From: Tilletiopsis washingtonensis
Taxonomy: Eukaryota; Basidiomycota; Exobasidiomycetes; Entylomatales
DNA: 64,000 bases
Direction: 5' to 3'
Assembly (NCBI RefSeq): GCF_003144115.1
Contig: NW_020312008.1
Span: 90,477-154,476, forward strand
The notes under the pieces are model-generated. The model made no database searches and was not told the origin of the DNA. It saw only the letters and a program-made list of their open reading frames with translations. The position numbers and the translations under genes are program-made. Below are positions 41,566 to 53,800 of the stretch, one piece after another. The number at the start of each line of letters is the position of its first letter. The stretch's first letter is position 1.

Positions 41566-44500
41566 ATGTCGACCGCCGCCGACGCGCCTGCCGCTCCGGC
41601 TGCGGGCCCGGCGAGCGACGTGCCCGCTGCCGAGCCCGAGCAGCAGCAGCCGGCCGCCGAGCCGCAAGCCGATGCCGAGCAGGACGCTGCTGAGGAGCTC
41701 GACCCCGGTGAGTGCCCTGCGCTGAGCCGCCATTCGCAGCTCCTGACGCTCCGCGCAGAGCTGCAGGCGTTCGAGCTGGCACTGCACCTACCCGCGCGGC
41801 CACTGCTGCCCACGGGCGACGCCGCCGCCGGGCTGCCCGAGGTGCCGTCGCCGCTGCGTGTGGCCGTGACGGCGCAGGAGACGCTCAACGACCTGCGCCT
41901 CACCATCACCGACAGCCCCGAGGGCTACTGGCTCGGCGCCTTCTGCTTCCGCCGCGCACCCGCAGCGCAGAGCGGCAGCAAGGCCAACGGCGCCGCCCGC
42001 AACGGCGCACAGGAGCTGGGAGAGCGCGTGCCCGAGTGGGTCGAGCTGCGCGAGGTGTTCAAGGACGTGCCGCGCGAGCAGCGCGAGCTCCACGTCGCCC
42101 ACGGTGAGTGCTGCAACAGCAACGTCCTTGAGGGCCGCACTCACGCTGCGCAGTCCACTTCAACGAGGCCGATGCGCGTGCCCACGTGCAGCGCCTGCGC
42201 GAGCTGCTCTCGGGCGGCCAGGCGGATCCGTCGTCGCTCGGCGTCGACGGCGGCATCAGCGTGCACGACGCCGTGAAGAACCCCGAGCTGTGGCACCGCG
42301 AGGCGGCGGCCTCGGCGTCGGGCGCCGCAGCCCAGAAGGGCAAGGCGAGCAAGGCGCAGCTGGCGCAGCAGTCGGCCGCCGAGGAGGCAGCGCAGGCGCA
42401 GTACAAGACGCCCTTCCTTGACTGGAGCGGCTGGGCGGCGAGCCCCATGTCGAGCCTGATCCCTGAGCAGGCTCGGGCACCGCGCGCCTTTGCGCCATGC
42501 CTGCGCACGCTGGCCGTGGCGCCATGGAACCCGCCGCCGCACTACCTGCGCATTCAGGGCCACCTGCTCTACCTGCACGTCGCCACGCTCGAGGGCGAGC
42601 ACATCTTCATCACCGCCACGACGCACGGCTTCTACATCAACCGCTCCACCTCCTTCACCTTTGACCCGTCGCCGCGCGACGAGCCGTACTACTCGTGCAG
42701 CCTGTTCGACATTCTCTGCGGCTACTCGAAGCTCTTCCTCGCCAACTTTGCGCGCCTTTTCCAGGACCCCGTCTCGCAGCGCGACTACTACGCCGTCGTG
42801 CCGATCGCCAACTGCCTGCCGGCGCACCCGTGGCTGGCGCGCGTGCATGCGCACACGCCCGATGCGCTGCGCTCGCAGGCGGCCTTCCTGCTCACCGGCG
42901 CCACGTCGCCCGACACGCTCGAGGGCACGCGCGACTGGAATGACGAGCTGCAGAGCACGCGCGAGCTGCCGCGCGCCACGCTTGCCGAGCGTCTGGTGCG
43001 CGACCGCGTGCTGAACCGCGCCTACGCCGAGTTCACGCTGGCCGCCGTGCGTGCCGTGCCGCGCGTCGCTGGCGGCGAGGTGCAGGCGATGAACCCGATG
43101 GACCGGCCCGATGCGCGCATGTACCTCTGCAACAACCTCTTCCTCAGCAAGGGCGCCGACGGCGTCGACATCTACCCGCACATGGGCGGCGACGAGGCGG
43201 CGCACGTCGCCGTCAGCAAGGACCTGCACGGCATCCGCGCGCTCAGCAACCTCGACGTCGAGGGCCTCTGCCTGCTGGGCACCGTCGTTGTCGACTGGAA
43301 GGGCGAGCGCTGGGTCGCACAGAGCGTCGTGCCCGGCCTCTTCCGGAGGCGGGACGAGGACGAGCTGGAGGAGGGCGCCGAGAGCAAGCCCAAGGCCGAG
43401 TCCGCTGCCGCTACCGAGCCGGCCGGCGCACTCGGCAAGATCGACCCCAAGGAGGACACGCAGGTAGTGTACGGCGGCGTCGAGGGTCCCGAGGTGATCC
43501 GCACCGACGCCAGCTTCCACAAGCTCTTTGGCAAGGTCGCCGAGGCGCTCCACCTGGCGCGCCACGAGGTGCCCGACGCCGAGGGCGAGAAGAAGGACCT
43601 CTGGCTCAGCGTCGACTCCAAGGGCCTGCGCGGCGCCGACGGGCGCAAGTACGCGCTTGACCTGGCGCGCCTTAACCCCGTCGACATCGAGTGGCTGGAG
43701 CGTGACATCGACGGCCCGCTCGTCACTGGCGACGCGGCTTCAGCACCCGGCGCATACCCGCACCGCATGACGCTGCTGCGCCAGGAGCTGCTTGAGGTGT
43801 ACTACGACGCCGAGTTCCGCAAGTGGGCGCGCGAGCAGCTCGCGGCGCGCACCGCTGAGAACGAGGCAAAGGCAGAGGCAGAGAAGCCTGCTGCCGACGC
43901 CGAGGCGAAGGAAGGCGAGGAGAAGGCAGAGGCTGCTGCGGATGCCGGCGAGGCGGAGGCCAGCACCAAGGCGCCCGAGCCGACGATTGACCCCTCGCAG
44001 TTCAAGCTGGCGTTCAACCCCGACGCCTTTGTCGAGTTTAAGGGCGTCGCGGCCGATGCGCCGGCCAAGGCGCTCATCACCGACGAGTCGGAGCCTTCGG
44101 TGGCGGCTGTGCGCGCCGCCGCGCGCTACCTGCGCGATGCAGCCATCCCGCGCCTCGTCACCGACGTCGCCAGCGGCCTCTTCGCTGCGCAGGACGGCTC
44201 GACGCTGACGCGGCAGCTGCACGTGCGCGGCATCAACGTGCGCTACCTCGGCTACGTGGCGCAGCTCTGCGAGCCGGAGAACAAGGACAAGCTTGACCAG
44301 AACATGCTCAGCAAGGCCGGCCCCGGCTACGAGGGCTTTGTTGCCGCCTTCAAGCGCATTGCCGTGCAGGAGATGGCGCTGCGTGCCAGCAAGCGCCTGC
44401 TGCGCTCCAACCTGGCCGCCGTCGGTGCTGCAGAGGCGCCGGCGTGCGTCTCGCACTTCCTCAACTGCCTGCTCGGCTCGGCACGAGAAGCGCAGCCGAC

Positions 44501-46034
44501 GGCCGTCTGGACGCGCTCGCCGCTGTCGACGAGCAACGAGACGCCGGCGTGGACGGCGCTGACGCCCGAGAGCGTCGTCGAGAGCGTGCGCTTCGAGGTG
44601 CGCCGCCGCTACCGCTACGAGCTGCCCGAGGCCTTCTTCAGCAGCGAGTTGCGCAAGCCGCAGCTGCTGCGTGAGCTGGCGCAGCGCTGCGGCCTGCAGC
44701 TCAAGCTGCAGGACTACAGCTTCGACGCCGCACCGGTGCAGAACGGCACCTCCGCCGACGAGTCGACGGGCGGCGAGGGCAGTGCTGCTGCCACGGTGGC
44801 GCTCTCGGCCAGCGCCGCGGCCAACGGCGTGCAGAAGAAGAAGAAGAAGGGCTCCAACAGCGCTGCGCCGCCAAAAGCTCGTCGCGTCGAGCGCAAGCCG
44901 CGCACGACGACGTTCGAGCCCGAGGACGTGCTGCACCTGCTGCCCGTCGTCAAGGACTCGACGCCAAAGAGCTCGCTTGCCGAGGAGGCCTTCGAGGCCG
45001 GCCGCATCAGTGTCGGCCGCGGCGACCGTGCCATGGGCGTCGAGCTGCTGATGGAGGGCATGGGCTTCCACGAGCAGGTTTACAGCCTCGTGCACCCCGA
45101 GGTCGCGCGCTGCTACTCGCTCTTCGCCACCATCGTGCACCACTTTGCCAGCCTGCAGGCTGTCGAGCACGACCAGCGCGTGCGCCTGGCGCAGCTCGAG
45201 GGCAAGGAGCCGCCGGCGGCGCCCGAGCCGCACGAGACGCTCAGCCTCGCCAATGCCGTGCGCTACCAGCGGCAGGCCGTGACGCTCTCGGAGCGCACGC
45301 TCGGCATCGACCACCCCGAGACGCTGACGCAGTGGCAGAACCTCTCCGTGCTCGAGCGCGCCGAGGGCAACACCGAGGCGTCGCTGCGCTGCCAGCAGCG
45401 CGTGCTGCAGCTCTACGAGCTCCTCTACGGCCCCGACCACCCGGACCTCGTCAACGTGCTCACCAACGCTGCGCTCACGCTGCAGAACGCACGCATGTTC
45501 GAGCCGAGCCTGAAGATCTACCTCTCGGCGCACGAGCTGGCACTCAAGCTGCACGGCCCCGACTCGATCCACACGGCCAACCTGGCACACGAGCTGAGCC
45601 AGGCGCACACACTCTGCGGCGACCTCAAGAGCGCCCTCACGACGGAGAAGGAGGCGTGCCGCGTCTTCGAGGCGCGCCTCGGCAAGGAGGACAGCCAGAC
45701 CAAGGAGTCGGAGCAGTTCCTGCAGTCGCTCACCACGTCGGCCGTGCGCTACGCCAAGATGGAGCGCGACGCTATCGCCAACGCCAACGCCACTGCTCGC
45801 CGCGCGCCCGCCGGCCTCGGCAACATGGTCGGTGCTCAGCGCGCGCAGCAGCAGCCCGACGCCGCTGCCGCTGCTGCCGCTCCGGCGCCCGCCACGGCCT
45901 CGTCGCGCAACACGGTGCCGTCGTCGGGCAGCCTCGACGACCTTGTCGCCTTCATCCACGGCGGCGGCACCGCCACGGCCTCCAAGGGCAAGGGCAAGGC
46001 GACGCCGGGCATGAAGGGCCGGCGCAAGCACTGA
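41566..46034 (+). CDS. CLU1: Clustered mitochondria protein CLU1/CluA
   Basis: Very large cytosolic protein needed for normal mitochondrial distribution. Homologs bind mRNAs for mitochondrial proteins and associate with eIF3. Exons 41566-41707, 41759-42103 and 42154-46034 give 1455 residues. Order: acidic Ala-rich start, CLU-N region (LRVAVTAQETLNDLRLTITDSPEGYWLGAF), CLU domain (GHLLYLHVATLEGEHIFITAT to NNLFLSKGADG), an Ala/Glu-rich linker, the CLU-central/eIF3-p135 region, a Lys-rich patch (KKKKKGSNS), and C-terminal TPRs (LSLANAVRYQRQAVTLSERTLG, NLSVLERAEGNTEASL, ALTLQNARMFEPSLKIYLSA). The length is close to the usual 1250-1450. The first intron is in frame without stops, so its retention would only insert 17 residues. 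Confidence 0.95.
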
Positions 46035-46366
46035 GCTGGCAACATGGCCCGCTGGACGAGGATCTGTTCCGCTTCCGCTTTCCTCTGTGTAGCGACTTGC
46101 ACTTTCCCAGGGCGACTTTCTTCAACCGCCCGATCACGCCTCTCGCATGCTCCCATTTGTCCTTTCCGTGCATCAAGGACCTCTTCAGGCAGCCCTGAAG
46201 AGCTCCGCTCACCCCTCCTCATCTCGCCCTTATTGCCGCGTCTACACCCCACCAACCTCACCACTCAAGCCTTCATGCTCAAAATGCGCCGCAGGGCGCA
46301 CTGCAGCGCGCCTCGCAATCATACTTTGCGTCACGCCCAATTCTCTTTGCTGTGTCGTGTGGTTGA
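46035..46366. other. Gene-free stretch between convergent CLU1 and NUFIP-like ends
   Basis: 332 bp of shared 3' flank with T/C-rich sequence. No gene is seen. Confidence 0.5.
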
Positions 46367-48528
46367 TTAGTCGACATCGATGCCGAGACTGCGCAGCAGG
46401 TCGCGCTCCTGCGCCATGCGCTCGTACTCTCTGGCGCGCTGAGCATCTCTGAACGCTCTTCCTCCGTCATTGTCCTGCGCCGGCGCGCCGAGCTTCGGCG
46501 CGCCCTCGTGCGCCGCAAACTCGACGGCACCCACGAGTTCGCTGACGCGCTGCGCCAGCCGACGCAGCACTGCCACCTCGTCTGGCGAGACGCGCAGGCC
46601 GAGACGGAACAGCTCTGTCTCGCCGATGACGCGGGGACGACTGCCGCCGGAGGCGTGCGGACGCACGTAGGTCGCGCCCAGCTGATGTGCGTGCAGCGGC
46701 GATTGCTCAGAGACGCCGAGGATCAGCTCGAGTGCTGCGGCGCGATGTGCGGCGCTGGGGAGCGCATCGAGTGTCTCGAGGGCACGCCAGAGCGCCGGCG
46801 CCATGCGTTGATGCGTGCCATGCGGCGTGAGTGCCGCTTGTTCGGCCGGATAGAGCAGCGCACGGAGCGGCGCGTCCGTGGCGATGCTCAACACCTGCTC
46901 GCGCGTCAACGGCTTGACGTCTGCGGCGCGCAGCGGGTCGAGGAAGATCATCGGGTCCGGCTCGGGCGGATAGGAGAGCGAGTCGAGAGCGCGCAGCTGA
47001 GGCGAGGGCGGGCGGAAAAGTGATGCGGCACCGGGCGTGCTCGTCGAAGGCACTGTCGGCAGACCACCGTCGTGCAACGGCGCGCTTGGCATCGGCTCGT
47101 CCTCTGCCTTGACGCTCGGCTGGCCATTCTCATCGAGCATCTGCACCTTCTCTCTCCGCTTGCGCTGCTCCTCTGCTTCTCCCGGCGTGCCCTCGACGCC
47201 GCAAAGCGCATCGTTGCGGACTAGGAAGCGCACCACTTGCGCCACGTAGTTGACGTGCTGTGAAATCTCGTTGGCGAGCAGAGCGCGCAGGGCGTGTGGC
47301 GCCTGGAAAGGGTTTGGCGGCGGCGCTCGAGGCCGGGCTCGGCGCTTCTCGGCTGCAGGAGCGGCACCTCGTCGTGCAGCGGGCGCAGGCGCAGGCTCGC
47401 GATGCTGCGACTTGCACTGCGAGCCGTAGTTGCAGCGCCCTTGCAGCCAGAAGCGGCATGTGGGCGCCGAAGGGCGCGCGAGTGTCTCTTCGGGCGCACG
47501 ACTGCTCGTGGAAGCAGCTGTGGGCTCGTCTGCAGGCGCCAAAGGTTCGGCCACAGCGGCCGGCTCGCTCTCCGCGTCGCTGTCTTCGGAAGAGACGCTG
47601 CTTGACGAGCTCAGCGGCGAGGCTGGCGGATCTGGTGCTGGTGCGCGGCTTGTGGCTTCCTCGGGGGGCCCATCATCGTCGCTGTCCTCGTCCTCGGAAG
47701 CGTCAGGCGCTACGACCGGCGGGGGCTGCACTAGTCCTGCTTCTGGTGCTGGCTTTGATGCCTCTCGTGGGTCAACCGGAGCAGCCACAGGCTTCCCCTG
47801 TTCCTCGATGCGAGGCCGCTTGACAGGCATGCGTCCGCGCGTCATGCCACGCGCATCCTCATCCCAAGCCTCTTCCCGCTTGCGCGCCACGACGGCCGCC
47901 GAGGGCCAGCGCTTCTTGCGCTCGCGAAGCCACATGGCCACCAGCTCGGGCGTGGAGAGGGCGATGTTGAGGCCGGCGATGACCGGACTGCGCCTGTGCG
48001 TCAGTCGCCGTTCTTGCCTGTGGCAGAGCATCTGCAATGCTTGTGCATGCCAACTCACCCATCCTCCTCGTCCTCGTCTTCACTGCCATCCCTAGCGCGT
48101 CTTCGCTCCTTCTTCATCCGCTCTTTCCGCTCCTCTTTGGCAATTGGATCGATACGCTCCAGCTCTTCTCTTCCGCCTGGCGGAAGGATCAGATGCCTGT
48201 CGGCGCGATGCAGCGTCATTGCCGTTGCGTCGTCGCTGCGCCAACCACACGGCTCTGCGCCTTCAGCGTGGCCGCAGACGAGAGCGCCGCTGCGGCCGTG
48301 CTGGAAGACAGGCACCTCGTCGTCATCGTCGTCGTTGTCTCGTCGCCGCGGAGCGCCTCGATGTCCGCCACGCCCGCCGCGGGCACCGCCTCGGCCGCTG
48401 CTGCCGCCGCCGCCGCCGCGCCCAGAGCCGCGGCCGCGAGATGGGCCGGCGCCGCGCGAGGAGGAGACATGTGGGTTGGCCGCGGCCTGTGAGGGAAAGG
48501 CGGCGCTGGAGCGGCCCCACGAGGCCAT
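46367..48528 (-). CDS. NUFIP1-domain protein with CCCH zinc finger (Rsa1-like snoRNP assembly factor)
   Basis: Exons 48528-48059 and 47987-46367 give 696 residues. The N-terminal third is an RGG/GRG-rich RNA-binding-type tail (RGRGSGRGGGGG) followed by an acidic run. Just after the intron, LNIALSTPELVAMWLRERKKRWP matches the NUFIP1 conserved motif (STPEEIxxWxxERKKxxPT), which in NUFIP/Rsa1 contacts the 15.5K/Snu13 protein during box C/D snoRNP assembly. A CCCH finger follows (CRFWLQGRCNYGSQCKSQH, spacing C-x7-C-x5-C-x3-H). Acidic Ser-rich stretches separate the two. The C-terminal part (ANEISQHVNYVAQVVRFLV and on) is helical and unrecognised. Likely nuclear. It is divergent from the SWIB gene over only 279 bp. 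Confidence 0.8.
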
Positions 48529-48807
48529 CACGGCGTGCTGCAGCTGGGCAGCTGGCGAATTGAAGAGCGATGAGGAGAGCGAGGGTGGAAAGGTAAGGGC
48601 GTGGTGGAGAAGACGAGGCAAGAGGAGAGGCTGCTGGAAGTGGAGCATGGGCAAGAATTCGGCACCGCCTCGCGGGAGGCTCGTCACGTGGGGCGTGGGA
48701 GCAGCTGGTCGCGCTCCCACCAGCCAGACCGCGACGCGCGCTCGAAGGTCGCGCGCCGTGCCTTGACCTCCGACGCTGCTCTCCGCTCTACGCTCTCCAC
48801 GCCGCCC

Positions 48808-50785
48808 ATGTCGTACGCTCCGCAGCCCGGCACTCGCCAGGCGCCGCCGCCCGGCAGCGGCACGCCCTCGTCGCGGCCATACGCGCCCATGCCCTCGGCC
48901 GCCGCGCGTCCGTCCGCCGCCGCTGCCTCAGGGCCGTCCAGTGCTGCCGCCGCCGCCGCGCTGGCTGCCAGCCGCAAGCGAGCGGCCGCCGACGGCCTCA
49001 GCGCCGATGCCGCCTCGCTGCGTGCTGCCAAGCGCGGTCGCCCCACCAGCCGCGCTCTGCCGCCCAGCCTGGCGCGCGTCGTGCCCGAGAGCGCCATGTA
49101 TGCCGACCTGCTGCGCATCGAGCGCGCCGTCGACTGGACCGTTGCACGCAAGCGCGCAGAGGTCGGCGACTCGCTCAGCCGCACGCCAAAGGTGAGGCCG
49201 GAGAGAGACGCAGATGTCCATCGCACGGCGACTGACCGCCGGTGTGCCCTTGCAGATGAAGCGCACGCTGCGCATCTTCCTCTCCAACACGTGCGCCAAC
49301 CAGACGTTCCAGCGCGACGATGCCGACGCGCCCGCTGCAGCGGAGGGTGCTGATGGTGATGCAGCCGAGGGAGAGGGCGAGGCCGCCAAGGCAGCCGCCG
49401 CCGCTGCGACAACCGGCAGCGGCGACGACAAGATCCCTTCGTGGACGCTGCGCATCGAGGGTCGGCTCATGGAGCCAGCCTTCCGTTCCCGCGCCGCTTC
49501 GTCGCAGGCAGCCACCGCTGCCGCCGCGCGTGCTGGCGCTCAGCGCTTCTCCAATCTGGTGCGCACCGTCGTGGTGGAGCTGCAGCGCGACGCGGCGCTC
49601 TACCCGGCACAGAGCAACATCGTCGAGTGGCACCGGCCAATGCAGACGGCGCTGCCTGATCGCGCTTCGGCTGCGACGGGCCCGGCTGGCACTGGAGAGC
49701 CGCCGCTGGTCTCGGCGGGCGAGCCGTCGCTCGATGGTCTGGAGATCAAGCGCAGCGGCAGCAGTCCCGTCAAGGCGCGTATCGTGCTTTACCCCGCCCA
49801 CACGCCGGAGCGCTACGCTCTTGCGCCCGAGCTCGCGGCGCTGCTGGACGTGCGCGAGGAGACGCGCGCCGGCATCATTGCTGCGCTCTGGGGCTACGTC
49901 AAGGCACGTTCGCTGCTTGACGAGAATGACCGGCGCTACATTCGCTGCGACGAGGCATTGGGACGCATCTTCAAGACGGAGCGCATTGCCTTCCACCACG
50001 TGCCGGAGGTGATCAACCGGCATCTGCACCCTGCTCAGCCCATCGTGCTCGAGTACTGGATCCGCACCGACGTTGCGGAGCACAAGCACCAGACGGCCTA
50101 TGACATCGAGCTCGACCTCGATGACTGGGCCACGCGCAAGGCGCGTGAAAAGGTCATGGATGCGTTTGAGCCCGCCGGAGAGGCGGCTGCCGAGATCGCA
50201 GAGCTTGACGACCGGGTGAGTTCGCATGCAAGGCGACGGGAATGACGTTGCAGCGCTGACTCGTACGCAGATCGCACAAGCCAGTGCTTCGCTGCACACG
50301 CACGCGCTGGCGCGCGACTTCCTCGCCACGTTCGCTCAGTCGCCGCAGGCGCACCTGCGCAGCTGGCTGGCGAGCCAGAGTCGCGATCTGGACATTGTAC
50401 TGGGCGCGCAGATCGCCGGTGCAGCGGCGGGCGGCGGCGCAGGCGTGGGCGCTGGCATCGGCGACGAGGAAATGCGGCGCGCTGAGACGTTCAAGGGCAA
50501 GTGGGTTGATGAGGCAGTCGTGAGTTTTCCATGTGACGCGTGTAGCCTTGCCGACATGCTGACGTCGCCTCTCAGATCGTGCACGAGTCAGCTCGCTACG
50601 CCGAGAGGCTGCAGGGCCTGCAGAGCCAGCCGGCACTGCCCGTCACGGGCCCGGCGCCCGGCATGGGCAGCATGCCGCCGCAGGGCCGGCCCGGCGGCGC
50701 CGGTGGCATGATGCCGCCGCAAGGGCAGCCGCGCCACGGCGTGCACACGCCGCAGCAGACGCCTATGCAGCCGCTGCGGCGGTAG
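48808..50785 (+). CDS. SWI/SNF-type remodeller subunit, SMARCD/Rsc6/Snf12 family (SWIB domain)
   Basis: Exons 48808-49191, 49256-50215, 50271-50519 and 50576-50785 join in phase to 600 residues. It is an accessory subunit of SWI/SNF or RSC chromatin remodellers. After a Pro/Ala/Ser-rich start with a basic KRGRPTSR patch come the family N-core (MYADLLRIERAVDWTVARKR, MKRTLRIFLSNTCANQTF, WTLRIEGRLME) and the SWIB/MDM2 fold (about 313-395: YALAPELAALLDVREETRAGIIAALWGYVK ... DEALGRIFKTERIAFHHVPEVINRHL). The C-terminal coiled-coil-like region (ARDFLATFAQSPQAHLRSWLASQSRDL) is also typical. The last 50 residues are Gly/Pro/Met/Gln-rich. Fungi often keep two paralogs (SWI/SNF and RSC), and I cannot tell which this is. 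Confidence 0.9.
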
Positions 50786-50893
50786 GGCTCCATCTCGCGC
50801 ATTCTCAGTCTCACTCGTCTCGCGGTCGTAATGTCACACCTTTCTCTCGCAATTTGCAGCCAGGACAAAGAGTCGTGAGAAGCGGTGACATTC

Positions 50894-53800
50894 TCAGACG
50901 GCCAGCAGCGCAGCAGGCGCGCAGCGTCGGTGCCAGCCCTGTCCGCCAGCGAGCAAGAGGATAGCCTCATCGCGCTCCTCCTCCTCGGTCTGTGCGTACG
51001 AGGAGTCGTCCCCACGACCATCCGTAACCTCGAGGCGCGGCGGAATCGTCCAGTTGACGCTCGAGCGTGGGCCTTCCTCGTCCGGTGGCGACAAGGGCGC
51101 AAGCGGCGTCGGCGCAAAGTAGCCGTCTGCAGCGGGACCCTCATCCGTGTCGTAGCCGAGCGGTCGAGCCACGCCCTTGCCCTTGTCGGGCCGCGGCGAG
51201 ACGGCCGGCTGCAGAAAAGGGCTGGCAGGCCGGGCTGCAGGAAGCTCGGCGGCGATGCTCGACTTGCGCCGCATCAGCTCGGGCCGCAACGGCGTGCCGG
51301 GCGCCGAGAGCGAGCGCGACATTGGTTCTGCTGCGGCGTATGGCAGACGGGCTTGAGTGACGCCAGAGGCAGCCTCGGCGGCGGCGGCGGCGCCAAACAG
51401 CGCCATGTGGCATCCTTGGCACCGTGCTGCTGCGCTGGCTGGACGCCAACCTCGCTGTCGCTTGCGGGTCAGATCCGAGAGCGCGCCGTAGACATCGCGC
51501 TCAACGAGCTTGTGCGTGAGGCCGAGCACGTCGACGCGCAGGCGGTAGGCGCTCATCAGGCCGTCGACGACCGAGCGCACCTCGGCGTAGTATCGTCCCT
51601 GCGCATCGCCGTCGTCGACGAGGCGCCGGAAGAGCGCAGGCGGCGAGATGTGCTCGGCAGCGTTGGAGGAGATGAGCGCCACGAGCGTCTCCTGCACCAG
51701 CTCGCGCGCGAAGACGAGCGATGCGCTGCCATGTGCTGCGCCTGCCTCGGCATCGGCAGCCGTAGAGGCAACACTGTGCACCAGCCCGACGAGCGAGCGC
51801 AACACGCGGAACCAGCTCTCGCCGGCTTGCGAGGCGGCGCTCTCGGTGCAGAGACGCACCGCCATGTGCGTCAGCAAGCGAGTCTGCTCGATGGCATCCT
51901 GTGCGTCGGCGGAGAGCACGCCGTTCTCGTCCTCTGCGTCGTCGGCGCGCAGCACCAGTGCCTGCGTCGCGAGCAGCCGGTCGAGCGCCTGGAACGCCTC
52001 TTGCTGCTTGCCGGCTCGGTCCAGCGCCCACAGCACGGCGTCGTAGCAGCCCTCGGCCTCGCAGACCTCAGTGACGTCGTCGAGGTCGAAGTAGTCCTTT
52101 GGCCGGGCGTCGAGGTTGCGCACGACCGCCCACGGCTCTTGTGCCGCAAGCAACGAGATGAAGAGGCTCCGTGACTCGGTGCCCAGCTGACTGTCAAGGG
52201 CCGCCGAGTGGGCATCACCAGCTTCCGCCTGAGCAGGTGACAGGCAGGCGTGCAGATAGGCCAGCTGCAGTGGCTTGACGTCGCCCAGACGCGCGAGCAC
52301 TGCATCGTGGCGTGCCGGGAAGAAGCGCGCGATGAGCTGGACTGCTCGCTCCGCATCAGCCTCGACGAGCTGCGGCGCAGCGTCGACGATCAATGGGCCA
52401 AGCTGCTCATCATAGACCGAGCGATCCTTGCGTCGCGAGGCTTGGCTTAGCACCTCCTGCAGCTGCGCAAAAGTGTCGTGCGCGCCGCTAGCGTCGCGGA
52501 TGATCATCGTCACAAGGCGGTCCCAGCGGCCCGCAGAGCGATAGGCCGACTGCAGGATGCGGTAGAAGCCAGCCTGCTCGAAGGTCTGCAGCAGGTCTTC
52601 GGTGTGCTCGGGGCGGAATGCCGACAGCAGACATTCGACAGCAAGCTGTCGGTCCTCGTGTGACGCTGCATCCGTGTTGACTGCCAGTGCAGTCAGCAGC
52701 CTGCGCAGCTCCAAGGCCGAGAGCTTGACAAATTGCGGGTATTTCGGTGCGTTGCGCGCGACAAAGAGCTGTGCGAACGTTGCGGCGCTCTGAGGCAGTC
52801 GAGCGAGCGCCTCGCCGGACGCAGCTTCGTCGATGAGCTCGAGGAGCACCGAGACGATCAGCTGACGCGTCACCACGCCAGTCGAGTCGTCATCGTCGAG
52901 ATAGGCGTCCTCAAACGCCACGTCGAGTGCGTCCAGCAGCGCCTCGGAGTCGAAGCGCAGCAGCAGGCGCAAGTAGGGGTATGTCGGCTCGGCACGATCG
53001 TGCGTGGTATAGATGCGCTCGCCGCCGGGCCCATCCGGCCACACCACTGTTCTGCCGGACAGAAGGAAGGTCCACAGCGACGACTTGGCGCGCAGGGCCT
53101 GCTCGGCCGGCAACGGCTCCTGGCTCGGGTATGCGCCGCCCGTGAGCGCCACTGAGAGGTATGAGAAGATCTTGTACACCTCGACCTCCTCGTGCTCCAT
53201 CATCGCCTCGTCGCGCGCGTCGCTCGGCGCTTCTGGCTCTGTGCCCTCCGCCCTGTCGAGCACGCGCCGAAGAACAGCTAGCAGCTCGACGACAGGCGAG
53301 AGGTAGTCCTGCAGCGCAGCCGTGTAGACGTAGATGAGCGCGTCGAAGAGTCCGCGCTCGAGGCAGAGCGACAGCGCCTGGTCGAGATCGAGGCACATGG
53401 GATCGACGTGCCAGATGACGCGCTCCGCCAGCTCGTACTCCTCGCGCGACTTGCGGAAGTGGACGAGACGCTGCACCACGGCGACGGGCAGCGTGCGGAT
53501 GCGCCCCGACACAATGTACGTCTCGATCTGCTCGACGAAGAGCGACTCGATGCCGGCGTCGGCAAAGGCATCGTACACGTCGCCGAAGAGAAAGTCGAGA
53601 TCCTGCAGCGCGAGGCACGCCTCGGCGCAGGAGCGCGCCATGCCCTCAAACAGCTGCGTGCGATCGACGCCGCGTCCATCGGGAGTGACGTGTGTCGAGT
53701 CCGTCAGGCGCTCGGGCGAGAAGGCCCACTGCACTGCAGCACGCATGAGCTCCCGCACCTTGACGCCGACGACTTGCTTCTGCGCCTCGCGCTCTTCGGG

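Noticed and set aside
42141-46031. Long minus-strand frames (474 and 763 residues) opposite CLU1
   Set aside because: They mirror the strongly conserved CLU1 coding sequence and look like products of its codon bias, with no family resemblance.
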